From contig JANYCN010000017.1 in assembly GCA_025360225.1 (NCBI GenBank), positions 1 to 38,354 of the forward strand: DNA of 38,354 bases. Direction: 5' to 3'. Position numbers and translations under genes: made by a program. This stretch comes from Actinomycetes bacterium (GTDB lineage Bacteria; Actinomycetota; Thermoleophilia; Gaiellales; F1-60-MAGs149). Shown here in pieces: positions 17,823-26,859 of this stretch. Every line of letters begins with the position of its first letter. Position 1 is the first letter of the stretch. The notes below the pieces were generated by a model. The model saw only the letters and a list, made by a program, of their open reading frames with translations, did not search any database and had not been told where the DNA came from.

Positions 17823-19768
17823 CCGGACTCCGTCATCTGCTCGCGCCCGTAGAGCTCGGCCCGGTTGCGCTGCGCAACCGGGTCGTCTCGACGTCGCACC
17901 AGACGAGCCTCGTCCACCGTCACGTCCCGACGGACGACCTCGTCGCCTACCACGAGGCCCGGGCCCGAGGCGGCGTCGGTGGGATCTTCCTCGAGGCGAC
18001 CGCGGTGCACGCGAGCGGCCTGCTCACGGCGCACACGATCGGGGGCTACCTGCCGGAGATCGTGCCCGCCTACCGACGCCTTGGCGACGCCGTCCGTGGA
18101 CACGGCGCCCGCCTCTTCGTTCAGCTCTTTCACGGAGGGCGTGAGCAGATCTCGGCGGCGCCGAGGGCGCCCGCCGTGGCGCCGTCGGCCGTGCCGACCC
18201 TGCGGTTTCACACCGAGCCGAGGGCCCTTACTGCCCGCGAGATCCGTGAGCTGGTCGACGGGTTCGCGGCGGCGGCGCGCAAGGCTCGGGAGGGTGGGGT
18301 GGACGGCATCGAGGTGTCGATGGCGCACGGCTACCTTGCGGCGCAGTTCTTCTCGCCGCTCGTCAACCGACGCGGCGACGAGTACGACGGCGACCTCGAC
18401 GGTCGGCTCCGGTTCGCGCGAGAGGTGCTCGAGGCGGTGCGCGACGCCGCCGGCGATCAGCTCGCTGTCGGCGTCCGTCTTGCCGCCGACGAGGCCGCTC
18501 CGGACGGGATGGGCCCGGCGCAGTGCGCCCGCATCGCCCGCGCCCTGTGTCGCGATGGGCTCGTCGACTTCGCGAGCCTCGCGATCGGGCACTCCGCGAG
18601 CTACGCCGGGTCGGTCGGGATCGTGCCGCCACCGCCCGTCGAGGCGAACGTCATCGAGGAGCCTGCGCAGGCCGTCCGCGCCGCTCTTCCCAGCCTGCCG
18701 CTGATCGCGACGAGCCGCGTTCGCGATCTTGCCGACGCCGACCGGATCGTCGCTGAGGGAACCGCGGACCTCGTTGGGATGACGCGCGCGCTGATCGCCG
18801 ATCCTGATCTCCTCCGCAAGGCGCGGGATGGACGGATCGCGGACGTGATCGCCTGCATCGGCTGCAACCAGGGATGCATCGGTCACTACCACGCGGGCCT
18901 TCCAATAGCGTGTGTGATGAACCCGCGTACCGGCCGTGAGCGGACGTTCCCGCGCGTCGCGCGAAGCACCGTGCCCCGCCGGGTGCTGGTCGTTGGCGCC
19001 GGCCCGGCCGGGGTCGCTGCCGCCGTCGCCGCCGGGCGGGGTGGTGACGACGTCACGCTGCTCGAGCGTGAGGCCGCGATCGGCGGTCAGCTCCGTCTCG
19101 CCGGCCTTGCACCAGCGCACCGCGAGATGTGGCAACGCTACCGGAAGGACGCGGAGCGCGATCTCGTGGCGGCATCCGTTGACCTGCGTGTCGGCCAGGC
19201 GGCCGACCCGGCAAGCGTCGTAGGGTACGACCGGGTCGTTCTCGCGACGGGAGCGGTGCCCTTCGTGCCGCGGCTCCTGGCGAACCTGCCGTTCCGGGTG
19301 GTGCAGGCGTGGTCGGCGATCGCCGACCCGACGAGCGTGTCGGGGCCGGTGCTCGTGGCCGACTGGGGTGGCGAGTACGCCGGTCTCGACGTCGCCGAGG
19401 TGCTCGCCGAGGCGGGCCTGGAGGTCGCGCTCGCCTGTGCGGCACCTTCGCCGGGAGAGCAGATCCACCAGTACCAGCGCAACCTCTACCTTGCGCGGCT
19501 CGACGCCGCTGGCGTCATGATCCGCCACCACCTCGAGCTGGTGCCGGGCGGGACGTCGCTCCGTCACATCTTCTCCGGTCGGCTTGAGGAGATCGGAGCG
19601 ATCGGAACGCTCGTGCTGGCGCAGGGGCGCCAGCCGGACGACGCCCTCTGGCGGTCACTGGAGGGACGTGTCGGCTTGCTCCGCGTGGGTGACGTTCTCG
19701 GGCCACGCAGCGCGGAGGAGGCGATCCTCGAGGGCGCGCTCTCGGCCTCGGTGGCTAACGACGCGTGA
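17819..19768 (+). CDS. TMADH/dienoyl-CoA reductase-like Fe-S flavoprotein
   Basis: 649-aa member of the old-yellow-enzyme family with a C-terminal pyridine-nucleotide oxidoreductase part, as in trimethylamine/dimethylamine dehydrogenase, 2,4-dienoyl-CoA reductase and N-methylproline demethylase. Order: FMN barrel (LRNRVVSTSHQTS; HGYLAAQFFSPLVNRRGDEY), the [4Fe-4S] ligands Cys346-x2-Cys349-x3-Cys353-x11-Cys365, then an FAD/NAD fold (VLVVGAGPAGVAAAVAAG). Start: no ATG, GTG or TTG exists in frame near the domain start; the first GTG is well inside the barrel. CTG at 17819, overlapping the peptidase stop as CTGA, gives the natural N-terminus and is my choice. Likely an N-demethylase or reductase of the operon; alternatively a dienoyl-CoA reductase. 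Confidence 0.88.
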   Translation: MTGLRHLLAPVELGPVALRNRVVSTSHQTSLVHRHVPTDDLVAYHEARARGGVGGIFLEATAVHASGLLTAHTIGGYLPEIVPAYRRLGDAVRGHGARLFVQLFHGGREQISAAPRAPAVAPSAVPTLRFHTEPRALTAREIRELVDGFAAAARKAREGGVDGIEVSMAHGYLAAQFFSPLVNRRGDEYDGDLDGRLRFAREVLEAVRDAAGDQLAVGVRLAADEAAPDGMGPAQCARIARALCRDGLVDFASLAIGHSASYAGSVGIVPPPPVEANVIEEPAQAVRAALPSLPLIATSRVRDLADADRIVAEGTADLVGMTRALIADPDLLRKARDGRIADVIACIGCNQGCIGHYHAGLPIACVMNPRTGRERTFPRVARSTVPRRVLVVGAGPAGVAAAVAAGRGGDDVTLLEREAAIGGQLRLAGLAPAHREMWQRYRKDAERDLVAASVDLRVGQAADPASVVGYDRVVLATGAVPFVPRLLANLPFRVVQAWSAIADPTSVSGPVLVADWGGEYAGLDVAEVLAEAGLEVALACAAPSPGEQIHQYQRNLYLARLDAAGVMIRHHLELVPGGTSLRHIFSGRLEEIGAIGTLVLAQGRQPDDALWRSLEGRVGLLRVGDVLGPRSAEEAILEGALSASVANDA

Positions 19769-20072
19769 GGTCGTGTGGGGCGAGCTCGATCGGCTGGCCG
19801 TGGGGTGTCCGCGCGGCAGCCCGACGCCACCCTTCACGGTGACGCTCGAGCGATCCCTCGTCGGTGACGGAGCGCGTAACGACCAACCGCTCGAGCGCGG
19901 CAAGCCAGCACTGGTAGTACGGCGCATCGGGGGCCAACGCGATCTCGGCGCCGAGCGATGCCGTCCATTCCGGCCACGTGAACAGCCCACGTTCGTGCAG
20001 CGAGACCGCGAGCGCGAACGCCTCCGCTTCCCACGGCGCTGCGAACGGCGGGCGCTCGTCGAGATCGATCAC
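19755..20072 (-). CDS. Nitrile hydratase accessory (activator) protein
   Basis: 105 aa, resembling the N-terminal half of the nitrile hydratase beta subunit, as activator proteins of cobalt-type enzymes do. Diagnostic stretch: PPFAAPWEAEAFALAVSLHE, GLFTWPEW, and YYQCWLAALERLV. These proteins help load cobalt into the alpha subunit. GTG start in a GTGA overlap with the beta gene; its 3' end runs 14 nt into the convergent flavoprotein gene. Confidence 0.85.
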   Translation of the reverse strand: MIDLDERPPFAAPWEAEAFALAVSLHERGLFTWPEWTASLGAEIALAPDAPYYQCWLAALERLVVTRSVTDEGSLERHREGWRRAAARTPHGQPIELAPHDLTRR

Positions 20073-20727
20073 GGGGCGGCTTCCAGGTAGGGCTCCCAGG
20101 CGTCGATCGACACCGTCACGGTCGGATCGGCGTCTGCTCCCCAGACCTCCGTCCCCGCGAACACGACGGTGTAGAGGTGGCTCGGCTGCTCGCCGAGGCC
20201 GTGCGCGCTGGCGTCGGGAAACACGTGGCAGCCGTGCGCTCGCTCGACGACGCCGACGTGCCCGCGAACGTACCGCGGCAGCCGCGTGTGGGTGGTCGGG
20301 TTGACGGTACGGGCACGAACGTGATCACCGGGCACGAAGCGCGCCACGTCCATCGTTGCTCGCAGCGTTGGCGCGCCGCGGGCGAGCGTCTCGTCGACGT
20401 TCGCGGCTGCGAGCCGGCGCACACCGGGGCTCGGCGCCCTTGACGGCGTTCCGCCCGTGAGCTCGTCGGCGTCCACGAGGTCGCGCTCGACCAGCAGCCG
20501 TTCCAGCCCGAACAGCCACTTCTCGTAGTAGCTGTCGGCGAGGTACTCGTGTGGCGGGCGGTCCTCGCGCGCCGACCGCGCCATGTCGATGTTCCACGAC
20601 CCGGTCGCGCCCATCGCGACCGTCAGCGCGAACGCGCGGCGCTCCCACGGATGGTGGAACACCGGCTCGCTGGGCTCGATCGCCACGCTGCCAAGACCGT
20701 GCATCCCGCCAAGGTCCTGCCCGCCGT

Positions 20728-20731
<4 letters not shown>
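20069..20731 (-). CDS. nthB: Nitrile hydratase, beta subunit
   Basis: 220 aa. The N-terminus [14 protein letters not shown] is the beta-subunit signature, followed by the helical half ([32 protein letters not shown]) and an SH3-like C-terminal barrel ([42 protein letters not shown]). It pairs with the alpha subunit, contributing two arginines that contact the oxidised cysteines. GTG start in GTGA overlap with alpha. No amidase gene for the next step is in the window. Confidence 0.92.
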
Positions 20732-21375
<644 letters not shown>

Positions 21376-21382
21376 GAAAGGG

Positions 21383-21388
21383 AGGGTA
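21383..21388 (-). promoter_or_regulatory. -10 box of the nitrile hydratase genes
   Basis: Minus-strand TACCCT ends 7 nt before the GTG at 21375, fitting the TANNNT leaderless layout. No good -35 is visible. It would let the hydratase be transcribed apart from the SSI-like gene that ends at 21403. Confidence 0.4.
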
Positions 21389-21402
21389 GACGCTCGTTCA
21401 TC

Positions 21403-21834
21403 TTACGGAAGGGACGGGCCGTCGAGGCCGAGCGCCGTCGCGAGCTTTGGCCATCGCTCTTCCTCGCCTGGACAACCATGGAACGTCAGCCCGAGCGGCG
21501 ATCCTTGCCAGGTGCCGGTTACCTCCTGGCTCCCCGTGTCACCGACACGGATCGCGCACTGCCCCGTCGGCGCCAGCAGCGTGACGCTCGCTGCGAGCGT
21601 CGAGCAGACCTTGGCTGCGTTCGGCAGCGTGCCACCGACGGGTGCACAGGTGAGCGTGTAGTCGTGTTCCCTGGCGCCCATGAGGTTCCCCGGATGGATC
21701 CTGATCGTCAGCGACGACGGCTTCTCGTGGGGCGTCGTCGTCGACGGGGCGTCGCTCCCCGCGGCACCGCAGGCGCTCAGAGTGGTAACCGCGATGAGCG
21801 TGGCGGCGGAGATGAGGGGGTGTCGACGCTTCAT
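21403..21834 (-). CDS. SSI-like protease inhibitor lipoprotein
   Basis: 143 aa from the ATG at 21834. Signal peptide with lipobox LSAC (Cys22), then a Ser/Thr/Pro linker and a domain resembling Streptomyces subtilisin inhibitor: YTLTCAPVGGTLPNAAKVC, later a Cys-containing strand, VTGTWQGSPL and a Cys near the end (FHGC). The GG-x-x-P and Cys spacing and TGTW match the family; the reactive-site loop is not obvious, so inhibitory activity is uncertain. It would be anchored outside the cytoplasmic membrane. It lies 27 nt upstream of the nitrile hydratase genes on the same strand, probably by chance. The frame is open further upstream but the signal peptide fixes the start. Confidence 0.75.
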   Translation of the reverse strand: MKRRHPLISAATLIAVTTLSACGAAGSDAPSTTTPHEKPSSLTIRIHPGNLMGAREHDYTLTCAPVGGTLPNAAKVCSTLAASVTLLAPTGQCAIRVGDTGSQEVTGTWQGSPLGLTFHGCPGEEERWPKLATALGLDGPSLP

Positions 21835-21895
21835 GGAGCGTTCGACGGTCGCGACTGCCGCTCGGTTCCCGCGATCGTCGTGGAAGAATGGTGTC

Positions 21896-23284
21896 ATGCA
21901 GCACCGCTCGTTCTGGCTTCGGGAGATCGCCGGCGACGCCCCGGACGCGCCGCCGCTCTCCGGAGCCGCGCGTTGCGACGTCGCGATCGTCGGCGGGGGC
22001 CTTGTCGGTCTGTGGACGGCGATCAGGATTCGCCAGCACGACCCGGCATGTGACGTCGTGGTTCTCGAGCAGGACATCTGTGGTGGCGGCGCGAGCGGGC
22101 GCAACGGCGGCGAGGTCCTGTCGTGGTGGGCCAAGGCTGGAACGCTGGTCGCGCTTGCCGGGCGGGAGGAGGGGATCCGCGTCGCGCGCGCCTCGGAGGC
22201 CGCGATCAGCGAGATCGAGGCGTTCTGCTCGGTGAACGGGATCGACGCCGAGTTCAACCGCGGCGGCTACCTGTGGACGGCGACGACGGCCGCGCAGCTG
22301 GGAGCGTGGGACTCGACGGTCGCGTTGCTCGATGACCTTGGCGTGCAGCCGTTCCAGCGACTCGCTCCGACCGAGGTTGCCCGGAGGGCCGGGTCGGCCG
22401 TCCACCTCGCTGGTATCTTCGACGCGTCGGCGGCCACCGTTCAGCCGGCGAAGCTCGTCCGTGGACTGCGGCGCGTAGCGCTCCAGCTCGGCGTGCGCCT
22501 TCACGAGCACACGCGTGTCACGGAGCTTGATCGGCAGAGCCCGGCGGTGCTTCGTACGGCGTCGGGTGCCTTGACGTCTGACCGGGTAGTGATTGCGACG
22601 AACGCCTGGGCGGGCAGCCTGCGCGAGCTGCAGCGCCGGATCGTGGCGATCTCCAGCGACATCATCCTCACGGCGCCTGCTCCTGACCGCCTTGACGAGG
22701 TCGGTTGGACGGGGTACGAGGCGATCTCCGACTCGCAGATGATGATCCACTACTATCGCCGGACGGCGAGCGGGCGCGTGATGTTTGGCAAAGGTGGCTG
22801 GGGCATCGCGCTTGGCGGACGCATCCCGACGAGCTTCGACCGGCACCCGGGCCGCGCCGGCGACGTCGCGAGCAACTTCCGGCGGATCTACCCGACGCTC
22901 GCCGACGTGCCGATCGCCGCCGACTGGTCAGGTCCGATCGACCGCTCGGCGCACGGGCTGCCGATCTTCGGCCACCTCGGCGGGCGCGAGCACATCAGCT
23001 ACGGCGTGGGATGGAGCGGCAACGGCGTCGGCCCGTCGGTGCTCGGCGGAAAGATCCTCGCCTCGCTCGCGCTCGGGCTCGACGACGAGTGGTCGGCCTC
23101 GTCGTTCGTGCGGGCCCGCACGAAGGCCCTCCCTCCCGAGCCGATCCGCTACATCGGGGCCCACGTCGTGCGCAACGGCGTGGTGCGCATGGAGCGGGCG
23201 CTGGCGCGTGGGGAGAAGCCCCGCGCGTTGGATGCGAGGCTTGCCCGGCTTGCCCCGGCAGGGATCATCCCGAAGAAGGGCTGA
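21896..23284 (+). CDS. FAD-dependent amine/amino acid oxidoreductase (DAO family)
   Basis: 462-aa flavoprotein of the D-amino-acid-oxidase-like family, closest in layout to gamma-glutamylputrescine oxidase PuuB and related oxidases. The N-terminal dinucleotide fold is CDVAIVGGGLVGLWTAIRI (about residues 27-45), followed by GASGRNGGEVLSWW, a family hallmark after the FAD loop, and near the end YGVGWSGNGVGPSVLGGKI. Start is the ATG at 21896; longer readings run into the divergent lipoprotein gene. Stands alone, with no operon partner. Role in polyamine or amino acid oxidation is plausible given the decarboxylase and Pot-like transporter in the window, but not shown. Confidence 0.85.
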   Translation: MQHRSFWLREIAGDAPDAPPLSGAARCDVAIVGGGLVGLWTAIRIRQHDPACDVVVLEQDICGGGASGRNGGEVLSWWAKAGTLVALAGREEGIRVARASEAAISEIEAFCSVNGIDAEFNRGGYLWTATTAAQLGAWDSTVALLDDLGVQPFQRLAPTEVARRAGSAVHLAGIFDASAATVQPAKLVRGLRRVALQLGVRLHEHTRVTELDRQSPAVLRTASGALTSDRVVIATNAWAGSLRELQRRIVAISSDIILTAPAPDRLDEVGWTGYEAISDSQMMIHYYRRTASGRVMFGKGGWGIALGGRIPTSFDRHPGRAGDVASNFRRIYPTLADVPIAADWSGPIDRSAHGLPIFGHLGGREHISYGVGWSGNGVGPSVLGGKILASLALGLDDEWSASSFVRARTKALPPEPIRYIGAHVVRNGVVRMERALARGEKPRALDARLARLAPAGIIPKKG

Positions 23285-23372
23285 CCCGGCGGCTCGTCTA
23301 GTGGTCTAGCCTCGGCGACCGCCGGCCCTCGCCCGCTCAAGCGTTCGCCGACGCGATCCGATACCGACAGCA

Positions 23373-23951
23373 GTGCACGCGCTACCGATCACGCTGGAGT
23401 TCGACGATCGCGAGCCGCTCCATGCCGTGACGGAGACGTTTGACCGTGACACGCTGACGTTCTACGTTGGCGCCAACGCCGATGTTCCACCGATTGGCGT
23501 GGAGGCCCGCTTCGATGTTCGCATCGCCAGCACACGCGTCACGGGTACCGCGACGGTCACCTCGATCGTCCAGTCCGATGCCGATGGCAGCAGCGAGCTC
23601 GTCGTGACGATGGCCGTCACCGAGCTTCCACCGGCGGCGCAGACAGCGCTTGCGCGCGCGGACTTTCGCGAGAAGGTCGAGGAGTACGCGCTCAACCACC
23701 GTGACGGTCAGCGCATCCTCGAGGCGTCCGGCGATGGCGCGCGGCTCAAGCCGACGCGCGCCAACACCGCGCCGATCGTGCCGCTCGAGGCTCGCTGGGT
23801 CGACGGGACGGGGATCCCGAAGAGCGAGCGTCCTGGCGCGCCGACACCGACCGGCGGGATGCGTGAGGGAGGCTCGGGCGAACCGGGCCGGGTTCGCCCG
23901 AAGCCGAGCCGCCACCACTGGGAGAACGCGGCGCGGTTCCGGATCCGGTAG
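23373..23951 (+). CDS. Hypothetical protein, possible PilZ-like fold
   Basis: 192 aa from a GTG. The first ~95 residues alternate beta-like segments (ITLEFDD, ARFDVRIASTRVTGTATVTSIV, SELVVTMAVTEL), which recalls a small barrel such as PilZ, but the RxxxR c-di-GMP motif is missing, so I do not assign it. After a helix (REKVEEYALNH) the C-terminal ~70 residues are Pro/Gly/Arg-rich and look disordered. The gene stop (TAG, 23949-23951) is part of the -10 box of the next gene. Function unknown. Confidence 0.6.
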   Translation: MHALPITLEFDDREPLHAVTETFDRDTLTFYVGANADVPPIGVEARFDVRIASTRVTGTATVTSIVQSDADGSSELVVTMAVTELPPAAQTALARADFREKVEEYALNHRDGQRILEASGDGARLKPTRANTAPIVPLEARWVDGTGIPKSERPGAPTPTGGMREGGSGEPGRVRPKPSRHHWENAARFRIR

Positions 23952-23954
23952 GCT
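23949..23954 (+). promoter_or_regulatory. Leaderless -10 box of the amidase gene
   Basis: TAGGCT followed by 6 nt and the GTG at 23961. It overlaps the stop codon of the upstream gene. No SD precedes the GTG. Confidence 0.5.
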
Positions 23955-23960
23955 CCGTCC

Positions 23961-24554
23961 GTGCTGTTGGGGCTGATGCTTGCGGCGGTGGTTCGGCCCG
24001 CGATCGTGCAGGATCCGATCCCGTTCGGTGCCCGACGAAAGAACGAGATGGTCGCCTACTCGCGTCGGCACTACGGCGATGCGACGTGGCATCTGAAGCC
24101 GCGGGTGATCGTGCTGCACTACACCGACTCGGGGACGTATCGCTCCGCGTGGTCGACGTTCGCCGGCGACACGGCAAGCCTCGGTGAGCTGCCTGGCACC
24201 TGTGCGCACTTCATCGTCTCACAGGATGGTGTGATCCACCAGCTCGTGCCGACGACCGTTCGCTGCCGGCACGCGATCGGGCTGAACCAGGCAGCGATCG
24301 GGATCGAGATGGTGCAGGTCGGCGGGAGGTCGGCGCACTGGTCGGACCAGCAGATCCTCCATCGGACCCGTCAGATCCGAGCGGTCGTCGCTCTCGTGCG
24401 CTGGCTCCAGGCGACGTACGGGATCGCGACAGGCGACGTGATCGGCCATGCGATGGCGAACGGGTCGCGCTTCTTCCGTGACGACGAGCACTGGCGAAAC
24501 GACCATGACGACTGGCTCGCGGTCGACGTGAAGCAGCTCCGGCGGATGCTGTAG
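23961..24554 (+). CDS. N-acetylmuramoyl-L-alanine amidase (Amidase_2/PGRP fold)
   Basis: 197 aa. The short hydrophobic N-terminus (MLLGLMLAAVV) may be a signal peptide or anchor. The amidase fold shows PRVIVLHYTDSG (His53, first zinc ligand), CAHFIVSQDGVIHQLVP, CRHAIGLNQAAIGIEMV, and DVIGHAMANG (His163, second ligand); the third acidic ligand should lie in the DEHWRNDHDDW stretch, which replaces the usual KxDPG. It would cut the bond between N-acetylmuramic acid and L-Ala in peptidoglycan. Transcribed leaderless and convergent with glpX. Confidence 0.85.
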   Translation: MLLGLMLAAVVRPAIVQDPIPFGARRKNEMVAYSRRHYGDATWHLKPRVIVLHYTDSGTYRSAWSTFAGDTASLGELPGTCAHFIVSQDGVIHQLVPTTVRCRHAIGLNQAAIGIEMVQVGGRSAHWSDQQILHRTRQIRAVVALVRWLQATYGIATGDVIGHAMANGSRFFRDDEHWRNDHDDWLAVDVKQLRRML

Positions 24555-24602
24555 GCGACGGCAAACCAGGAGGGGTGGCGGGTCTCCAGCGCTCTCGCGC
24601 CC

Positions 24603-25571
24603 TTAGAGACGGGTGGTCGACCGCCGCTGCCGCCCCTCAACGACCCGCACGGTGCCGGACAGCGAGCGCATGACGAGCGACTGGGTGGTGATCGAGTCGG
24701 CGGTGACGCGAACGCCGCGGAGGATGTCGCCGTCGGTGACGCCGGTTGCCGCGAAGAAGCAGTTGTTGCCCCGCACGAGGTCGTTTGCCGTGAGGATCCG
24801 CTCGGGGTCGATGCCGAAGGCGATCGTCCGGGCCCGCTCGTCGTCGTCGCGCGGGGTCATGCGGCCGATGATCTGGCCGCCGGTAGCCTTGATCGCGGCG
24901 GCGGCTAGCACGCCTTCCGGCGTCCCGCCGATCCCCCAGAGCAGGTCGATGCCGGTGTCGGGCCATACCGCCATCAGCGCGCCGGCGACGTCGCCGTCGG
25001 TGATCAGGCGGATGCGCGCGCCGTGTGCGCGGATCCGCGCGATCTGCTCGGCGTGGCGGGGTCGGTCGAGGATCACGACCATCAGGTCGTTCACGTCGAC
25101 CCGGCGCCGGCGCGCGACACGGTCGAGGACGTGCTCGACCGGCTCCTCGAGCGACAGGAGATCGGCGATGTCGGCGCTGCCGGCCATCTTCTCCATGTAC
25201 ACGCACGGGCCGGGGTCGAACATCGTGCCGCGCTCCGAGAGCGCGATCACGCACAGCGCGTTCGGCTGCCCCTTGGCGGTGAGCGTCGTGCCCTCGAGCG
25301 GGTCGACTGCGATGTCGACCGCGGTCGGCGAGCCGTCGCCGATGCGCTCGCCGTTGAACAGCATCGGTGCCTCGTCCTTCTCGCCCTCGCCGATCACGAC
25401 GATGCCATCCATCTGCACGGTGGCGATCATCCGGCGCATCGCGTCGACGGCCGCGCCGTCGGCGGCGTTCTTGTCGCCGCGGCCCACCCAGCGCGACGCC
25501 GCAACGGCGGCTGCCTCCGTCACGCGGACGAGCTCGAGTGCCAGGTTCCTGTCAGGATGGTTCTCGCTCAT
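24603..25571 (-). CDS. glpX: Class II fructose-1,6-bisphosphatase
   Basis: 322 aa from the ATG at 25571. Removes the 1-phosphate of fructose 1,6-bisphosphate in gluconeogenesis. Motifs: WVGRGDKNAADGAAVDAMR, VIGEGEKDEAPMLFNGE, the metal site VDPLEGTT, LITDGDVAGALMA and LLWGIGGTPEGVLAAAA. Length is normal for GlpX. A longer reading to 25613 adds 14 residues but would overlap the divergent gene; the TACGCT box 6 nt before the ATG supports 25571. Confidence 0.95.
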   Translation of the reverse strand: MSENHPDRNLALELVRVTEAAAVAASRWVGRGDKNAADGAAVDAMRRMIATVQMDGIVVIGEGEKDEAPMLFNGERIGDGSPTAVDIAVDPLEGTTLTAKGQPNALCVIALSERGTMFDPGPCVYMEKMAGSADIADLLSLEEPVEHVLDRVARRRRVDVNDLMVVILDRPRHAEQIARIRAHGARIRLITDGDVAGALMAVWPDTGIDLLWGIGGTPEGVLAAAAIKATGGQIIGRMTPRDDDERARTIAFGIDPERILTANDLVRGNNCFFAATGVTDGDILRGVRVTADSITTQSLVMRSLSGTVRVVEGRQRRSTTRL

Positions 25572-25577
25572 CGCCGC

Positions 25578-25583
25578 AGCGTA
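25578..25583 (-). promoter_or_regulatory. Leaderless -10 box of glpX
   Basis: Minus-strand TACGCT, 6 nt from the ATG at 25571. Only 9 bp separate it from the opposite -10 box at 25593-25598, so the two promoters probably interfere or share control. Confidence 0.5.
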
Positions 25584-25592
25584 GCGATCCGG

Positions 25593-25598
25593 TAGGGT
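25593..25598 (+). promoter_or_regulatory. Leaderless -10 box of the PLP enzyme gene
   Basis: TAGGGT, then 7 nt and the GTG at 25606. The same bases (GGTAGGG) could instead act as a weak SD; either reading prefers the 25606 start over the GTG at 25597. Confidence 0.4.
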
Positions 25599-25605
25599 GC
25601 CCGTT

Positions 25606-26859
25606 GTGAACACGACTGCGATCGCTCCGCTCGACGTCGCCGCGTTGCGGCGGCAGTTCCCCGCGCTCGCCCGCGAGATCGACGGACGACCGGCGATCTT
25701 CCTCGACGGGCCGGGCGGGTCGCAGGTCCCGGCGTCGGTGATCGCCGCGATGGTCGCCTACCTGCAGGGGTCGAACGCCAACCTCGGTGGCGCCTTCGCT
25801 ACCTCGGCAGAGTCTGATGCGGTGTACGCCGCTGCGCGTGCCGCCGCTGCCGACCTGACGGGCTCGCTGCCGGAGGAGATCGCCTTCGGCGCGAACATGA
25901 CGACGTTGAACTTTCAGCTTGCGCACGCGGTCGCGCGCACGCTCACAGCGGGTGACGAGGTCGTCGTCACGGAGCTTGACCATGACGGCAACGTCAGCCC
26001 TTGGCTGCGCGTCGCCGAGGATCGTGGGCTCGTCGTGCGGACGGCGCCGCTGCGGGTCGGCGATGGCACCCTGGACATGGACGCGTTCGAGGCGCTGCTC
26101 GGCCCACGGACGAAGGTCGTCGCGTTCACGCTGGCGTCGAACGCGCTCGGCACGAAGCCCGACGCCCGACGGATGATCGACGCCGCGCACCGCGTCGGCG
26201 CGCTCGCCTGGGCCGATGCCGTGCACTACGCGCCGCACGGGCGGATCGACCGGGCGGGTCTCGGGCTGGACGTCGTCGTGTGCTCGCCGTACAAGTTCTT
26301 CGGGCCGCACCTCGGGCTCGCCGCGATCCGCCACGACCTCGCCGTCTCCTGGCCCGCAGACCGCGTACGGCCCGCAGACGAGGAGCCGGCCGGGCACCGC
26401 TTCGAGACCGGGACGCAGTCACACGAGGCGCTCACCGGCTTCGTCGCCGCTGTCGACTACCTCGCCTCGCTCGGCGAGGGGGAGACCCGCGCCGCCAGGC
26501 TCGACAGCGCCTACGAGCGGATCGTCGCGCACGAGGAGGCCCTGACCCTGCACGCGCTCGCCCGGCTCACCGCCGTCCCCGGCCTGCAGCTGTACGGGAT
26601 CGCCGACCCCGCGCGGGTGTCCGAGCGCACCCCGACCTTCTCCTTCACGATCGAAGAGCACGCCCCGCGCGCGATCTCCGAGACGCTCGGCGCCCAGGGC
26701 ATCTTCACCTGGGACGGCAACTACTACGCGCTGAACGCGATCCGCGCGCTCGGGCTCGAGGCCTCTGGCGGCGCCGTCCGCGCCGGCTTCCTGCACTACA
26801 CGACGGTGGCCGAGGTCGACCGCCTCGTCGACGCGCTCGATCGGATCGCTGCGGTATAG
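25606..26859 (+). CDS. Cysteine desulfurase-like PLP enzyme (class V)
   Basis: 417-aa fold-type I PLP enzyme of the aminotransferase class V group, in the VC1184-type cysteine-desulfurase-like subfamily. Seen: IFLDGPGGSQVPASVI at the N-terminus, GANMTTLNFQLAHA, VVTELDHDGNVSPWL, and the PLP lysine Lys230 in CSPYKFFGPHLG. The mobile loop that carries the catalytic Cys in IscS/SufS is not there; the region reads LEASGGAVRAGFLHYTT. So sulfur transfer by the standard route is unlikely and the true reaction is unknown. Divergent from glpX; its TAG stop lies inside the TATAGT ahead of the tRNA. Confidence 0.85.
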   Translation: MNTTAIAPLDVAALRRQFPALAREIDGRPAIFLDGPGGSQVPASVIAAMVAYLQGSNANLGGAFATSAESDAVYAAARAAAADLTGSLPEEIAFGANMTTLNFQLAHAVARTLTAGDEVVVTELDHDGNVSPWLRVAEDRGLVVRTAPLRVGDGTLDMDAFEALLGPRTKVVAFTLASNALGTKPDARRMIDAAHRVGALAWADAVHYAPHGRIDRAGLGLDVVVCSPYKFFGPHLGLAAIRHDLAVSWPADRVRPADEEPAGHRFETGTQSHEALTGFVAAVDYLASLGEGETRAARLDSAYERIVAHEEALTLHALARLTAVPGLQLYGIADPARVSERTPTFSFTIEEHAPRAISETLGAQGIFTWDGNYYALNAIRALGLEASGGAVRAGFLHYTTVAEVDRLVDALDRIAAV

